This document shows positions 19,855 to 30,660 of a DNA stretch of 64,000 nucleotides, one piece after another. The notes below the pieces were generated by a model. It was given only the letters and a program-made list of their open reading frames with translations. It was not told where the DNA came from and did not search any database. This DNA comes from Pomphorhynchus laevis (Eukaryota > Acanthocephala > Palaeacanthocephala > Echinorhynchida > Pomphorhynchidae). The stretch spans positions 1-64,000 of the forward strand of contig WNNJ02000004.1 of assembly GCA_012934845.2 (NCBI GenBank), given 5' to 3'. The stretch's first letter is position 1. Each line of letters begins with the position of its first letter. The position numbers were made by a program, and so were the translations under genes.

Positions 19855-22197
19855 ATGTTGAAAGCTTTCCTACAAGCTTTCAACACTGATACATATAAAG
19901 ATCATTATGATGTGGAACTTTACCAACAATTACTCCACAAAAAAGCCAAAAAACTATCCTGGATAAGTAAGAAGAAAATTACGAAGGATGAATTAGATAC
20001 GATGAATTTAGTGCCATATAGAACTTTCAAACGTAACCGTGCAAGACAGCTTACTACTCAAAACAACATATTAAATCTTTCAAATACTAATTTAACGAAT
20101 CTCCAAATTCAAGCGCTTAACTATGGTCATAACTTTAATATCACAGAACGAGAATTTTCAAGATACAATGTTACATGCGCATTAAAGAAAATGTGGAAAA
20201 ATTCTTGTAAAGATGTATCAAATCAACCTGCCCGAGAGATTGCGAGTAAAATGTTTAATAATCAAATCTTTAAAAAATATGTTTCCTTACCACCAAATAC
20301 AAAAAGTAAGCTAAATATATCTAAAAATCATATGCGAGCATTAAATGAAATTAAACAGGATGAAAATATTATTGTAAAATTAGCAGATAAAGGATCCCAA
20401 TTAGTGATATGGGATAAAAATGATTATAAATCGGAATGTCTAAGACAGCTAAATTCGACTACATATGAACGCACAACAAAAGACGAATTGAAACGCACAT
20501 ATGACAGAGTAGAAGAGTACAGACTGAAACACGAATCAATAGGCGCTATCGACAACAAGACATCAAACGATATACGATCGAAAATCCCTTATCGTGCAGG
20601 GGTATTCTATCTCTTACCAAAAATTCACAAGGAAGAAAGACCTTGTAAAGGAAGACCTATCGTATCCAACAAAGCCACAGTAACTGAGAACCTCTCGAGA
20701 TTCCTAGACTGTACACTAAAAAGTTTAATGTCAACATCAAATAGCTATCTAAAGGATACATACAGTTTTCTGAAAAAATTAAATCATCACAAACCAAGCA
20801 TAGCAAAACAAGACATAATACTAACTCTTGATGTTTCAAATCTTTATACGTCTATTCCCCACGAAGATGGAATCAAGAGAATAGGATCGTTGATAGATCA
20901 AGCGGGATGGAATACAAAGAAAAAATCCTTAATTACAGAGGGGCTAAGATTGATACTAGAAGGAAATACATTTGAATTTAATGGATCACTGTACACACAG
21001 AAAATAGGTACGGCGATGGGCACACCTGTTGCGCCCACGTATGCCACGCTATATCTAAATCATTACGAACAGCAGTTCATTCATCAATGTACATGGAAAC
21101 CATTTATATGGTACAGATATATTGATGATATTTTTCTAGTTTGGAAAGATGGTGACGAACATTTAGAACAGTTCGTTAACAATCTAAACAATTTCGGACC
21201 ATTAAAGTTTACGATAAATAGAACAGTTCCGATTAATTTCCTTGATGTGTCTATTTACTGGGACAATAACGATACATTGCAGACCAGAATATATAGGAAA
21301 CCCAGTAGTCCTAAAATGCATTTGCACCCGTTGAGTGCCCACCCAAAACACATTAAGATGAATATGATCATAAATGAAACATCAAGAATCCTGAAAATAT
21401 GTAGTACAACAAAATCACAGCTAGATACAATAGACCATCTAAGAAAGCAGCTCATTCTGAGAGGATATACTTATCGTGAGGTTAATCGATCAATTAATAA
21501 AAGTCTAATATTATTAAAAAATTCCAAAAACTTGCCGAAAGAAAAAATATGCAGTGACAATATTTACGTCTTCCCTTATCATAAGGCATTACAATCATTA
21601 TCATGCGACGCTAACGAATCAATAGGTAATATAGCAAAACAAATAGGAAAACCAATCAAAAGAGTATTTATAACCTTTAAAGCTACAAACACAATCGGTC
21701 GCCGGTTAATACGGTCAAAATTCCAAAGACAAGGAAACAAAAATATGTCGGGATGTAAACAATGCCAAAGAGCGCGAACAAAATGTTGTGAAAATGTTAT
21801 TAATGCTACAAAGTACGTTAGCAGCAAAACGAAATTAGAATATAAAATAAACGGCAATACATCATGCGCATCAAACGGTAATGTATATTTAGCAACATGC
21901 AGACTGTGTCAACTACAATACGTAGGTGAGACAGGACTTAGCATGAATATGAGACTTAATAATCGCAGATCAGATATAAATAAACAGTTAACACATCGCG
22001 ACGCGATTGTGCATCATTGTATTTCAGCACATTCAAAAAATTCGGATATTTTTGACTATATCATAATAAAGGATGGTATTAACGACACTAAAGAAAGAAG
22101 AATAGAAGAGCAGAGAATTGTAGGTCAACTATTAACAGATACTAATCATGGGTTAAATTCAGAACACATTTACAAATGGGATGTCGATATTACATAA
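19855..22197 (+). CDS. PLE-1 reverse transcriptase / GIY-YIG endonuclease, 780 residues
   Basis: This is the single intact protein of a Penelope-like retroelement, which copies element RNA onto a nicked target. Around residues 175-190, KLADKGSQLVIWDKNDY is the conserved N-terminal RT block. LLPKIHK and GRPIVS follow (about 255-275). TLDVSNLYTSIP (RT motif A) is at about 325. GTAMGTPVAPTYA (motif B) is near 385. YRYIDDIF (motif C) is at 420-427, with both catalytic Asp at 424-425. FLDVSIY follows. CKQCQRARTKCC is a Cys-rich segment. NVYLATC (676-682) and YVGETG (689-694) form the GIY-YIG motif, with Arg residues after it. Length is normal for animal PLEs. The frame has no visible defect, so the element may be active. 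Confidence 0.93.
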   Translation: MLKAFLQAFNTDTYKDHYDVELYQQLLHKKAKKLSWISKKKITKDELDTMNLVPYRTFKRNRARQLTTQNNILNLSNTNLTNLQIQALNYGHNFNITEREFSRYNVTCALKKMWKNSCKDVSNQPAREIASKMFNNQIFKKYVSLPPNTKSKLNISKNHMRALNEIKQDENIIVKLADKGSQLVIWDKNDYKSECLRQLNSTTYERTTKDELKRTYDRVEEYRLKHESIGAIDNKTSNDIRSKIPYRAGVFYLLPKIHKEERPCKGRPIVSNKATVTENLSRFLDCTLKSLMSTSNSYLKDTYSFLKKLNHHKPSIAKQDIILTLDVSNLYTSIPHEDGIKRIGSLIDQAGWNTKKKSLITEGLRLILEGNTFEFNGSLYTQKIGTAMGTPVAPTYATLYLNHYEQQFIHQCTWKPFIWYRYIDDIFLVWKDGDEHLEQFVNNLNNFGPLKFTINRTVPINFLDVSIYWDNNDTLQTRIYRKPSSPKMHLHPLSAHPKHIKMNMIINETSRILKICSTTKSQLDTIDHLRKQLILRGYTYREVNRSINKSLILLKNSKNLPKEKICSDNIYVFPYHKALQSLSCDANESIGNIAKQIGKPIKRVFITFKATNTIGRRLIRSKFQRQGNKNMSGCKQCQRARTKCCENVINATKYVSSKTKLEYKINGNTSCASNGNVYLATCRLCQLQYVGETGLSMNMRLNNRRSDINKQLTHRDAIVHHCISAHSKNSDIFDYIIIKDGINDTKERRIEEQRIVGQLLTDTNHGLNSEHIYKWDVDIT

Positions 22198-22259
22198 TTC
22201 CACCTTAAACAATTACTTTGTTTTATTAATTGTTAACTTTATTGTGCTCTCACTCTAGA

Positions 22260-22287
22260 TTGACAAAGCTCCAAAGAGCGAAACGTT
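22260..22287 (+). ncRNA. Degenerate hammerhead-like motif, right PLE-1 end
   Basis: This is the mirror of the motif at 18848-18876: GCTC (22268-22271), loop CAAA, GAGC (22276-22279), GAAA (22280-22283). The core before the stem is TTGACAA. It lies about 60 bp after the stop codon, in the 3' untranslated region. Confidence 0.45.
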
Positions 22288-22314
22288 TTCAATAAAATTT
22301 TGAATCTATTTTGC

Positions 22315-23920
22315 TTTTAATTGTTTTATTTTAAAACAATTAAAAATAATTGATGTTTATTTATTTTTTATATTCAAAATTTAAATAAAGCATCGATAAA
22401 ATACTAATTTATGTTTATATTTTAATAGCTGCTAACATCATTTAAGGCATATCATCTACATTATCTTTCTATCATCAGAAACAAAATTAGTTTAGTTTCT
22501 GATGCAGCAGCAAGCGAAATATAAAAATAAATTAGTGTTGTATTGATTCTTCTCCAAAATTATAAAAAATTATGATCCATATATCATTGTATAATAACAA
22601 TGGATTATGATACAATAATTTTATTGATATTAATAATGGCATAATAATATTATGTTATTATCAATATTGTTAATCTCAAGTCCTAATCCATTTTCTGACT
22701 ACGAATGTATTAAAAATCAACCGGATATTGCTTAGGAAACTTGAGCTAAACGACATACTTACCGTTCAAATTATATTTGTCAATCATTATTAATTAACTA
22801 TACAATTTTAGTAATGCCGAATTTTAATGAGTTACAACAATTTAATTCTTACATTAAACTAACATTTCTCAAAACGACAATACATGTTTGAATTTGAGAT
22901 TTGATCAACAAATATCCCACAACGCAATGTATTTCTATTGTTTACAAGTGCACATTATTCTTGAATTTTAGAATATTAGAGATGGTTCAGTTGCACAGTA
23001 TCGTCGTGTTCGTTTTGTCCATTCGCTAATGCACGTTGTTCACAGAAGAATGTGACGTTTACATCAAATACAATATTTTTATAAACACTTTTTAGATTTT
23101 AAATTCGAAATTTAAACAGATTTTAAATTTATCACTATTTTATAAATTCGTGTTTATTCGTTTTTTAATAGATATGCATTAAAAACAATCATCTCTCAGA
23201 CATTGCTTAAGAATCAAAGTTAAACGGCATACATGTTAACCCAACGCTAAAGCACAAGTACAAATATGCATCGTATCTATTTAATCAATATTTTTATTTA
23301 TTTATTCTGAACAATTTTATACTTGTTTATCATGAAATAAAATCATTATTTTATTATTATCACTTAGATAATATAAATATCAAATATAATATGACAATAA
23401 ATTCTATTATCACTTAGATAACCGAGCAACTATTTACCCGTATATATTATATTTGTATAACAACACCAATCAGAAATCATTCACAAATCTAATTTTAAAA
23501 CATTAGATTTTAATTTTAAAACATTAGACATTAATTCTTAAAGCATTATAATATTTAAATAATATTATAATATATAATATTACATAATATTAATTCGATT
23601 TATTTAATTAATATATCAGTTTCGATAATTGAAATTGTCGGAATCTTGAAAAACCAAGGAGTAAATTAAAACAACGAATATAACATATTATATTATATAA
23701 TATTTAAATAATATAATAATCCATGATGAAAGAATATATTGATTTTGCACAATCTTCATATGGTGTATCTTTTATAATTACTGAGATAAATGTTTGCTAC
23801 AAATTTTCATCAAATATTAATAAAATTTATGTAAAAATAATAATTACAAAAGTACAAATTAATATAAATATTTTAATGAATAATTCGTTTAATATATCCA
23901 TTTGCTTCTTTTAATTGTAA
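22315..23920. other. AT-rich intergenic DNA with a weak hairpin element
   Basis: At 22414-22545 is a diverged inverted element with GCTGCTAACATCAT on one side and CTGATGCAGCAGCAAGCGAAA on the other, like the hairpin family above. A GCTTAG...TTAAACGGCATAC block near 22730 and 23205 is loosely repeated. A block at 23640-23690 (AATCTTGAAAA-CCAAGGAGTAAATT) is a relative of the 242-bp satellite that follows. No gene was seen. Confidence 0.5.
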
Positions 23921-23922
23921 TT

Positions 23923-24113
23923 ATTTATAGAATGGAACTAAAGAAACGACATTTCATTCGATAAAAGTGGTTAAATTGAATATTTCAATAGCTGCTACTA
24001 TAATCAAGAACTATCACCAATAGTCCCTGATGATGATAGCAGCAACTATTGAAATATTGAACCGAACCTTTTTATCTAATAAAGTGTCGTTTCTTTAGTT
24101 CCATTATATAAAT
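23923..24113. repeat. Palindromic element with hammerhead-like arms
   Basis: Terminal inverted repeats TGGAACTAAAGAAACGACA and TGTCGTTTCTTTAGTTCCA bound inner arms TATTTCAATAGCTGCTA and TAGCAGCAACTATTGAAATA. The right arm reads CTGATGA (24027-24033), T, GATAG-CAGCAA-CTATT, GAAA. The right half is the sequence amplified in the satellite that follows. Confidence 0.8.
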
Positions 24114-24977
24114 AATCTGAACTGATTAGATAATTTAAATTGTAGGAATCTTGAAAAGCCAAGGAGTAAATTAGCACAACGAATATAGCCATACATAGGA
24201 CTTGTATAAATTGCGATGTAATTCAGCATCTTAAGGATTTGAACCATTTGAACTACAATCAATAGTCCCTGATGATGATAGCAGCAACTATTGAAATATT
24301 GAACCGAACCTTTTTATCTAATAAAGTGTCGTTTCTTTAGTTCCATTATATAAATAATCTGAACTGATTAGATAATTTAAATTGTAGGAATCTTGAAAAG
24401 CCAAGGAGTAAATTAGCACAACGAATATAGCCATACATAGGACTTGTATAAATTGCGATGTAATTCAGCATCTTAAGGATTTGAACCATTTGAACTACAA
24501 TCAATAGTCCCTGATGATGATAGCAGCAACTATTGAAATATTGAACCGAACCTTTATATCTAATAAATTATCGTTTATTTAGTTCAATTCTATAAATAAT
24601 CTGACCTGATTAGATAATTTAAATTGTAGGTATCTTGAAAAGCCAAGGAGTAAATTAGCACAACGAATATAGCCATACATAGGACTTGTATAAATTGCGA
24701 TGTAATTCAGCATCTTAAGGATTCGAACCATTTGAACTACAATCAATAGTCCCTGATGATGATAGCAGCAACTATTGAAATATTGAACCGAACCTTTTTA
24801 TCTAATAAAGTGTCGTTTCTTTAGTTCCATTATATAAATAATCTGAACTGATTAGATAATTTAAATTGTAGGTATCTTGAAAAGCCAAGGAGTAAATTAG
24901 CACAACGAATATAGCCATACATAAGACTTGTATAAATTGCGATGTAATTCAGCATCTTAAGGATTCGAACCATTTGA
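24021..24977 (+). repeat. 242-bp satellite array, about four units
   Basis: CTGATGA cores at 24027, 24269, 24511 and 24753 are exactly 242 bp apart. The units are nearly identical (a few substitutions), so the array is young. Each unit joins the right half of the palindrome at 23923-24113 to a spacer with AAAGCCAAGGAGTAAATTAG and CATACATAGGACTTGTATAA. Each has one hammerhead-like block: CTGATGA, T, a five-pair stem, GAAATATTG. Stem I is not evident and stem III would be one pair, so self-cleavage is doubtful. Confidence 0.9.
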
Positions 24978-26183
24978 TGAATAGCAAGTTAATTCGAGTT
25001 TTGTATAGAGAGGTCAATACCGTGAAAATATATTGAAGACAATATACATATATGCAAAGAAAATTCAATTTAAAAAACTTACTAGGAACTTAAGCTGTAA
25101 AAGGAAATTTTTAGATGAATTTATTCACTTGACGATGAAGACTGAAATAATTCCAACTGTCACCTATCATATTTCTATTTCCTATTTTGTGGATAAATTG
25201 TTTTGTATTTATAAATTTTTAATAACGACGAGCCTTTTTGGCATCAGCATACTGATTATTCATGTTTCCCTTCTTGAATCTTTTTGTAAAATAACTTAAA
25301 TTTAAATTTATCTTATATTTAAATATTTTAAACCAAATGTAGTAAACGATATTCATATGCTCGAAATCAAGATTCAAATTTAATCTAACATTAAAGATTA
25401 AATTAAAGATTTTGTAAATCTTTAATTTAAAAATTTAAAAATTTTATATTTATAGATTCAAGATTTTAATTTAAAAAATAAATAAAATATGATTTTAATT
25501 TAAGACATATTTTCGATTTATCTTCTTAAATAACATTAATATTTATGACGAAATTTGAGAAATTCAAATTAATTTTGATGATATACATCAAATATTTTTA
25601 AATATCATAATTTTTAAAAATTTTAAGGAATACGCTACTCTGTAAAAAGAAAAGTTTCTTATGATAGCAGCAGCTATTGAAATATTGAACTAAACCTTTT
25701 TTATCGAATAAATTGTCATTTTTTGGTACATTCTTTAAATAATTACAATTAAAAAATGGATATTTTTAATTGCTTCACGATTTTACTTTCACATATAAAC
25801 TAGGAAATTCGATTGGGAATAGCTCGATCTGCAGCTCAAGTATTTACAGTTTAATAGTATAATCCATTAAATATAAAGCCCTCTGTACTGCAGCGTTGTC
25901 AAATAAATGCATAAAATGTATTTTGTTCTAAATAAATATTTCTCGAATTAACATTTTACGATTTAGTAACCAATGTTGAATTTATTAATTAACTTAATAA
26001 GTAAAGATTGCATACGGGAGAACTTATTAAACAAATACTAACAGGCTTAAATGATCAGATATTGATTGTTTAATGGGATCTTGCAAAGAATAAAAATATT
26101 TGTTTATTTTTGAAACGAAACAAAATAAACGAAACATAAAGAACATCGTTAACTTATTGTGACGGATTAAACGGATAAAATAA
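24978..26183. other. AT-rich intergenic DNA with one solo hairpin block
   Basis: An 88-codon open frame at 25033-25299 looks protein-like only in places and I do not call it. At 25655-25700 is a solo copy of the TAGCAGCAGCTATTGAAATA block. The rest is AT-rich sequence without recognised features. Confidence 0.45.
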
Positions 26184-27059
26184 CTATTTTTTGAGCGCAT
26201 GTCCGAAAATTGTTGTACAGAAAATCGGTGATATTGAACAATTTGAATTTTGGGCGTCTGTACAATATCGCTTTCTCTCAAATTCTATATATGAGAACTC
26301 TGTTTTATACAGAGCCTGTAAATAAGGTATATCTTGATTGTTGTTTTGCGGAGAAAGAAGAATTCTTTTTGCCAATTGACAAAACAGCAATCCTGAAGAA
26401 TGAATTAAATGTTCTGCGAATATCAATATGCCGTTCGGTTTAAGGATCCTGTAGAAATTAAAAATTACGGTCTGAGTCAAGCATTGCAAAGGGCCAAGAT
26501 TATATAAGGATATGATGACGTCATAGCTTGTGGAATGAATTTTTGAAATCTCGTGGATATCAACTGTTGTCAAATTTACCTGATTTAGAAATGAATACGA
26601 CTGCTTTCCGATACCAGTAGGCTTATGACTTCGCACTTCAAGAATACTTACTTTCTCTCCTCTTAGCTGATAAAGTTTCCACTGTAACAAGTTTGTAATC
26701 TTTGATTTCATCAACGAGTCATTATAAGATGGAACTAATTGTCTATTTGAAGCTGATTTTATTTTTAGCAATGTCCTAGATAGTATATAACTATCAAATA
26801 AAATATACAATAACTTTGCACCTGTAAATCTTGTCCATACAAATATACTATCACATACTATACTTTCAACAAACGATATAAAGATATGATCCGTTAGATA
26901 AAGAAATATATCCATAACCTTATGGTCTATTAACATGTTTTCAAAATACGGATATATGCAGATCTTTGAAAACAGTTCTACCTTAATAAGAAAATATATA
27001 TATATGAACAATTTTTGCCAAAGGATAAAACATTTGTAAATAAATCTATATTTCAACAT
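26184..27059 (-). CDS. METTL7-like methyltransferase-fold protein with degraded SAM site
   Basis: A 291-codon uninterrupted frame. Residues 1-65 contain hydrophobic aromatic-rich segments, as in the membrane anchor of METTL7 (TMT1) proteins, which sit on ER and lipid droplets. Residues 118-143 (KSKITNLLQWKLYQLRG, then VSILEV) align with the METTL7 pre-motif and motif I. YDVIISLYNLGPLQ (179-192), RILKPNGILIFAEHL (204-218) and the C-terminal IFGHALKK match the METTL7 order of motifs. In active enzymes LEV is followed by a Gly-rich GCGTG loop. Here it is RSHKPTGIG (143-151), and the segment with the second SAM-binding strand is about 30 residues shorter. It is probably a catalytically weak or dead relative that keeps the fold. 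A recent pseudogene is less likely because the frame is clean. Confidence 0.65.
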   Translation of the reverse strand: MLKYRFIYKCFILWQKLFIYIYFLIKVELFSKICIYPYFENMLIDHKVMDIFLYLTDHIFISFVESIVCDSIFVWTRFTGAKLLYILFDSYILSRTLLKIKSASNRQLVPSYNDSLMKSKITNLLQWKLYQLRGEKVSILEVRSHKPTGIGKQSYSFLNQVNLTTVDIHEISKIHSTSYDVIISLYNLGPLQCLTQTVIFNFYRILKPNGILIFAEHLIHSSGLLFCQLAKRILLSPQNNNQDIPYLQALYKTEFSYIEFERKRYCTDAQNSNCSISPIFCTTIFGHALKK

Positions 27060-28240
27060 TGCTCACTCTGTCGAAAATAAATTAAGTATATTTTCAAGTA
27101 TTTATCATATAGTTGAGGTTGTTTTAACTATAGCGAAGGGCATTGAATAGAAATATACAATTGTAGAAATTCTAGGCTTTGTTGATATTTGATATGCAAT
27201 CTGTAATACCTGAAAATGCATTTTTCTCTTATATTACAACATACGAGCAAAACGAAATATGCTAAATGGCGTATGTTACAAAATAAAAAAATCCAGAATA
27301 AATTTATGACAGAATTTAATGCCGAAATTTATTTCTTCTGTAAACTTCTTCCACAATTTAATACTCAAAACTTTGTATATCGACAGATTAAATTAGAAGT
27401 AAAATTAAAATAAATTATAAAAACAAAATAAAATTAAGTTTTACAACGTGAATGGAGTTGGAAGTAATGAAATAATGATACGATAATAATGTGATATATC
27501 AAAATTAATGATATATAATAAATTGCAAAATAAAACTTGGTTCCATATTTCAAATAAGAACGAGGTATGCTAAATAATGTTGCAAATTATTATAGTGGCT
27601 TGAGAAAACTGTTCAATATGTGGAATATGAAACAAAAAAGACGTATATTCTTGGATTTACCGCAGATCAAATATACAATATGATGAGATGATAGTCAATC
27701 TAACATTTATTAGAATAAGAGATGATCAAAAGCAAATATTATCAATCGGTTTGAATTTTGTACCAGTCCGTCGTCAATCTAATAGGATGAATTTAATGAT
27801 TTTTTGAGATTTATGCGCAAAGGAATAGTTTCCAAGATAGAAAATCAAATGGAAAGGCAAGTTATTACAATAAATTGGTGAAATTGAACAGCTCAAGAAA
27901 TATGTAAATATAAAACATCTAATACAGGCAATATGTCGTGAAATAAAGGCATTAAAAATAATAATAAAACATAGAAAATTGCTAAAACATACTCAAAAAA
28001 TATCTTTGTCGTAAAAATTAATTAATTCTGTAGTAAAAGTATATTGATACATTATAATTTAGTATAAGTTATCTTAATATTTATTTCTGTAACAAATATT
28101 AATTATTATATTAACATATTCAATACGGTATTAATATTTTTAGAATTAACTTTAGAAATTATGTAGAATTGTATCTTAATAATAAACAATTAATTAATTA
28201 ATCTTATAAATAAACCTTATTAATAAAATTAATTAATCTT
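27060..28240. other. AT-rich DNA with a faint PLE N-terminal remnant
   Basis: At about 27700-27850 the plus strand encodes a fragment including LSIGLNFVPVRR, which resembles the N-terminal motif of several animal PLE proteins. It is too short and broken to assign to a family. The rest has no recognised features; a 65-codon frame at 27216-27413 is not called. Confidence 0.35.
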
Positions 28241-28244
28241 ATAT

Positions 28245-29110
28245 TCGGAAAAAGATATACATATATATGTTATAATAATTATAACGCCTATCTAACAAAA
28301 ATTAAACCATCAAGTAAATATAAATATATGGATAAATTGAATTGATTGGAGCTATAAATATTTTAATAAATCAAATTTTTTTAAAAGTATGGACATCTAT
28401 ATTAAGACAAATAAAAGGTGTTACATGGAAGGTAATTACTGTCATATGGGAGGTAATGAAATATATGTTTTAATATATCGATAATATACTGGTGAAAGAT
28501 GTAAGTGAGTTGAGTTTTGAAACAATTATTACAAGTCACTTTCCTATAATGGATAAGAAGTGTACAAAGGTTGAATCAGATAATAAAACTATACCTATAT
28601 TATATTGGAATCCAAAATTACGTAAAAATCCAATAAAACCTAGGTTCATATATAGTGCTGTAAATGTTCATTAAAATCACTTTCTGTCTATATGAATAAA
28701 ATACTTAAAGTAATTAAAGCACACTTTAAAAAATATTGCAAGGTTAATCGAAATTAATACTAGTATAAAACCCTATTTCAGTATTAATTCTACAAAAGAA
28801 TTTTTAGAACAGACAAAAGGAATAAATTTTCAAAATATAAATACATACGATTTTAGTACGCTTTATACAAATCTAGATTTAGTAGATATTAAAGAAGCGT
28901 TAGTAAAATTAATTAATCTTATATTCGGAAAAAGATATACATATATATGTTATAATAATTATAACGCCTATCTAACAAAAATTAAACCATCAAATAAATA
29001 TAAATATATGGATAAAATTGAATTAATAGAATCCTTAAATATTTTAATAAATCAAAATTATTTAAAGGTAGGGCCATCTATATTTAGACAAATACAAGGT
29101 AATATTAGTA
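28245..29110 (+). mobile_element. PLE-2 fragments, RT region
   Basis: Two adjoining pieces. The first (28245-28440) corresponds to the region that encodes RYTYICYNNYNAYLTKIK and on to motif B. The second (28490-29110) runs from LSFETIITSH through YWNPKLRKNPIKPRFI and TYDFSTLYTNLDLVDI (RT motif A) to the same point. Order is jumbled, so at least two insertions or rearrangements are involved. Both are broken. Confidence 0.8.
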
Positions 29111-29305
29111 AAAAAAAGTAAGACTTCATGTGTTACTCGGTCAAATCAAATCAGCTAACCGAGTCTACGTATTTAATATAATTATAAAATAAACAAAACA
29201 TAATAATGCTAAATCAAAATTTAATAATTAAATAATAAAATAAATAATTGTTATAAGATTTTTTATAATTTAAATCAAGTTAAAATAAAAAATTTAAATT
29301 TAAAA
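29111..29305 (-). repeat. PLE-2 tail, solo copy
   Basis: It begins GTAAGACTTCATGTGTTACT and continues with AATCAGCTAACCGAGTCTAC, as at 38136-38415. Its orientation is opposite to the coding fragments on both sides, so the cluster contains inverted joins. Confidence 0.75.
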
Positions 29306-29830
29306 TAATAAAACCTAGTTCATATGTAGTGCGTTTAAATGTACATTAAAACCACTTTCTGTCTATATGAATAAAATACTTAAAGTAATTAAAGCACATT
29401 TTAAAAAATATTGCAAGGTAATCGAAATTAATACTGTTATAAAACACTATTTCAGTATTAATTCTACAAAAGAATTTTTAGAACAGACAAAAGGAATAAA
29501 TTTTCAAAATATAAATACATACGATTTTAGTACGCTTTATACAAATCTAGATTTAGTAGATATTAAAGAAGCGTTAGTAAAATTAATTAACCTTATATTC
29601 GGAAAAAGATATACATATATATGTTATAATAATTATAACGCCTATCTAACAAAAATTAAACCATCAAGTAAATATAAATATATGGATAAAATTGAATTAA
29701 TAGAATCCTTAAATATTTTGATAAATCAAAATTATTTAAAAGTAGGGACATCTATATTTAGACAAGTAAAAGGTGTTCCAATGGGAGGTAATAGTAGCCA
29801 AATTAACATCTATCTAACAAAAATTTAACA
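29306..29830 (+). mobile_element. PLE-2 fragment, RT motifs A to B
   Basis: A 153-codon clean frame (29367-29828) spans FLEQTKGINFQNINTYDFST (RT motif A) to RQVKGVPMGGNSS (motif B), then leaves the family. It lacks the YIDD box, so it cannot be an active RT. Confidence 0.85.
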
Positions 29831-30164
29831 GTAACTTATTAGCTTCTTAATTAACTAACCTCTATTTACTTCATTATTACAAGTTCAATGTAACTAAATC
29901 AATGTATTTATTATAAATCAATGCATTTATATATTTTTTATATACAAAGTTTTATTATATTCACATCAGCACTTAAATTAAGGTAGATAAAGAGGATTTA
30001 ATTAAATGTCCGGAAATGAGTTTGGTCTAACTTTAGCTTCAATGGGATAAAAGACAGTTATTATGATTGTCCGTTTATATTTCATTTAAGTCACTTTCAT
30101 ATTTCATAATATATATTTATTTTATGTTGGTTTGACACGTTTCTACTAAATTGCCAATGACATT

Positions 30165-30660
30165 TTATACACTTTAAAAAATATTGTAGAGTGATCGAAA
30201 TTAATACTGGTATAAAACACTATTTCAGTATTAATTCTACAAAAGAATTTTTAGAACAGACAAAAGGAATAAATTAAGATATACATATATATGTTATAAT
30301 AATTATAACGCCTATCTAACAAAAATTAAATCATCAAATAAATATAAATATATGGATAAAATTGAATTAATAGAATCCTTAAATATTTTGATAAATCAAA
30401 ATTATTTAAAAGTAGGGACATCTATATTTGGACAAGTAAAAGGTGTACCTATGAGAGGTAATAGTAGCTCAATTATAGCTGACTTGTTTTTAAGCTTTAT
30501 ATTATATGAATTTGTTCATAACTTTTTTTATAGAAAATCTAAAAACAATTATTAATTTTATCATTTAATTATTAAATTTTGATTTAGCATTATTATGTTT
30601 TGTTTATTTTATAATTATATTAAATACGTAGACTCAATTAGCTGATTTGACTTGTAAAAA
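30165..30660 (+). mobile_element. PLE-2 fragment with part of its tail
   Basis: The coding piece to about 30544 includes NLINQNYLKVGTSIF and KGVPM followed by NSSSIIADLFLSF, and the tail (30545-30660) follows in the same orientation. An internal segment present in other copies is missing near 30275. It is broken. Confidence 0.8.

Larger units (their letters stand above)
18822..22314. mobile_element. PLE-1: Penelope-like element with an inverted truncated copy at its 5' side
   Basis: The left arm (18822-19843) and right arm (21292-22314) are inverted repeats of about 1,022 bp with no difference that I could find in the coding part. The right copy (19844-22314) encodes the whole protein. The left copy encodes only its last 293 residues. 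The two copies abut at about 19843, in the head-to-head arrangement of a truncated inverted copy that is well known for Penelope insertions. Near-identity of the arms suggests a very recent event. Both outer ends have the motif GCTC-CAAA-GAGC-GAAACG. Confidence 0.9.

Noticed and set aside
21579-21857. 92-codon minus-strand frame (also its mirror at 19278-19556)
   Set aside because: Shadow of the PLE-1 GIY-YIG coding region. It occurs twice only because the element is present in inverted copies.
25033-25299. 88-codon frame as a gene
   Set aside because: Composition is only partly protein-like, with no recognised motif and no supporting context.
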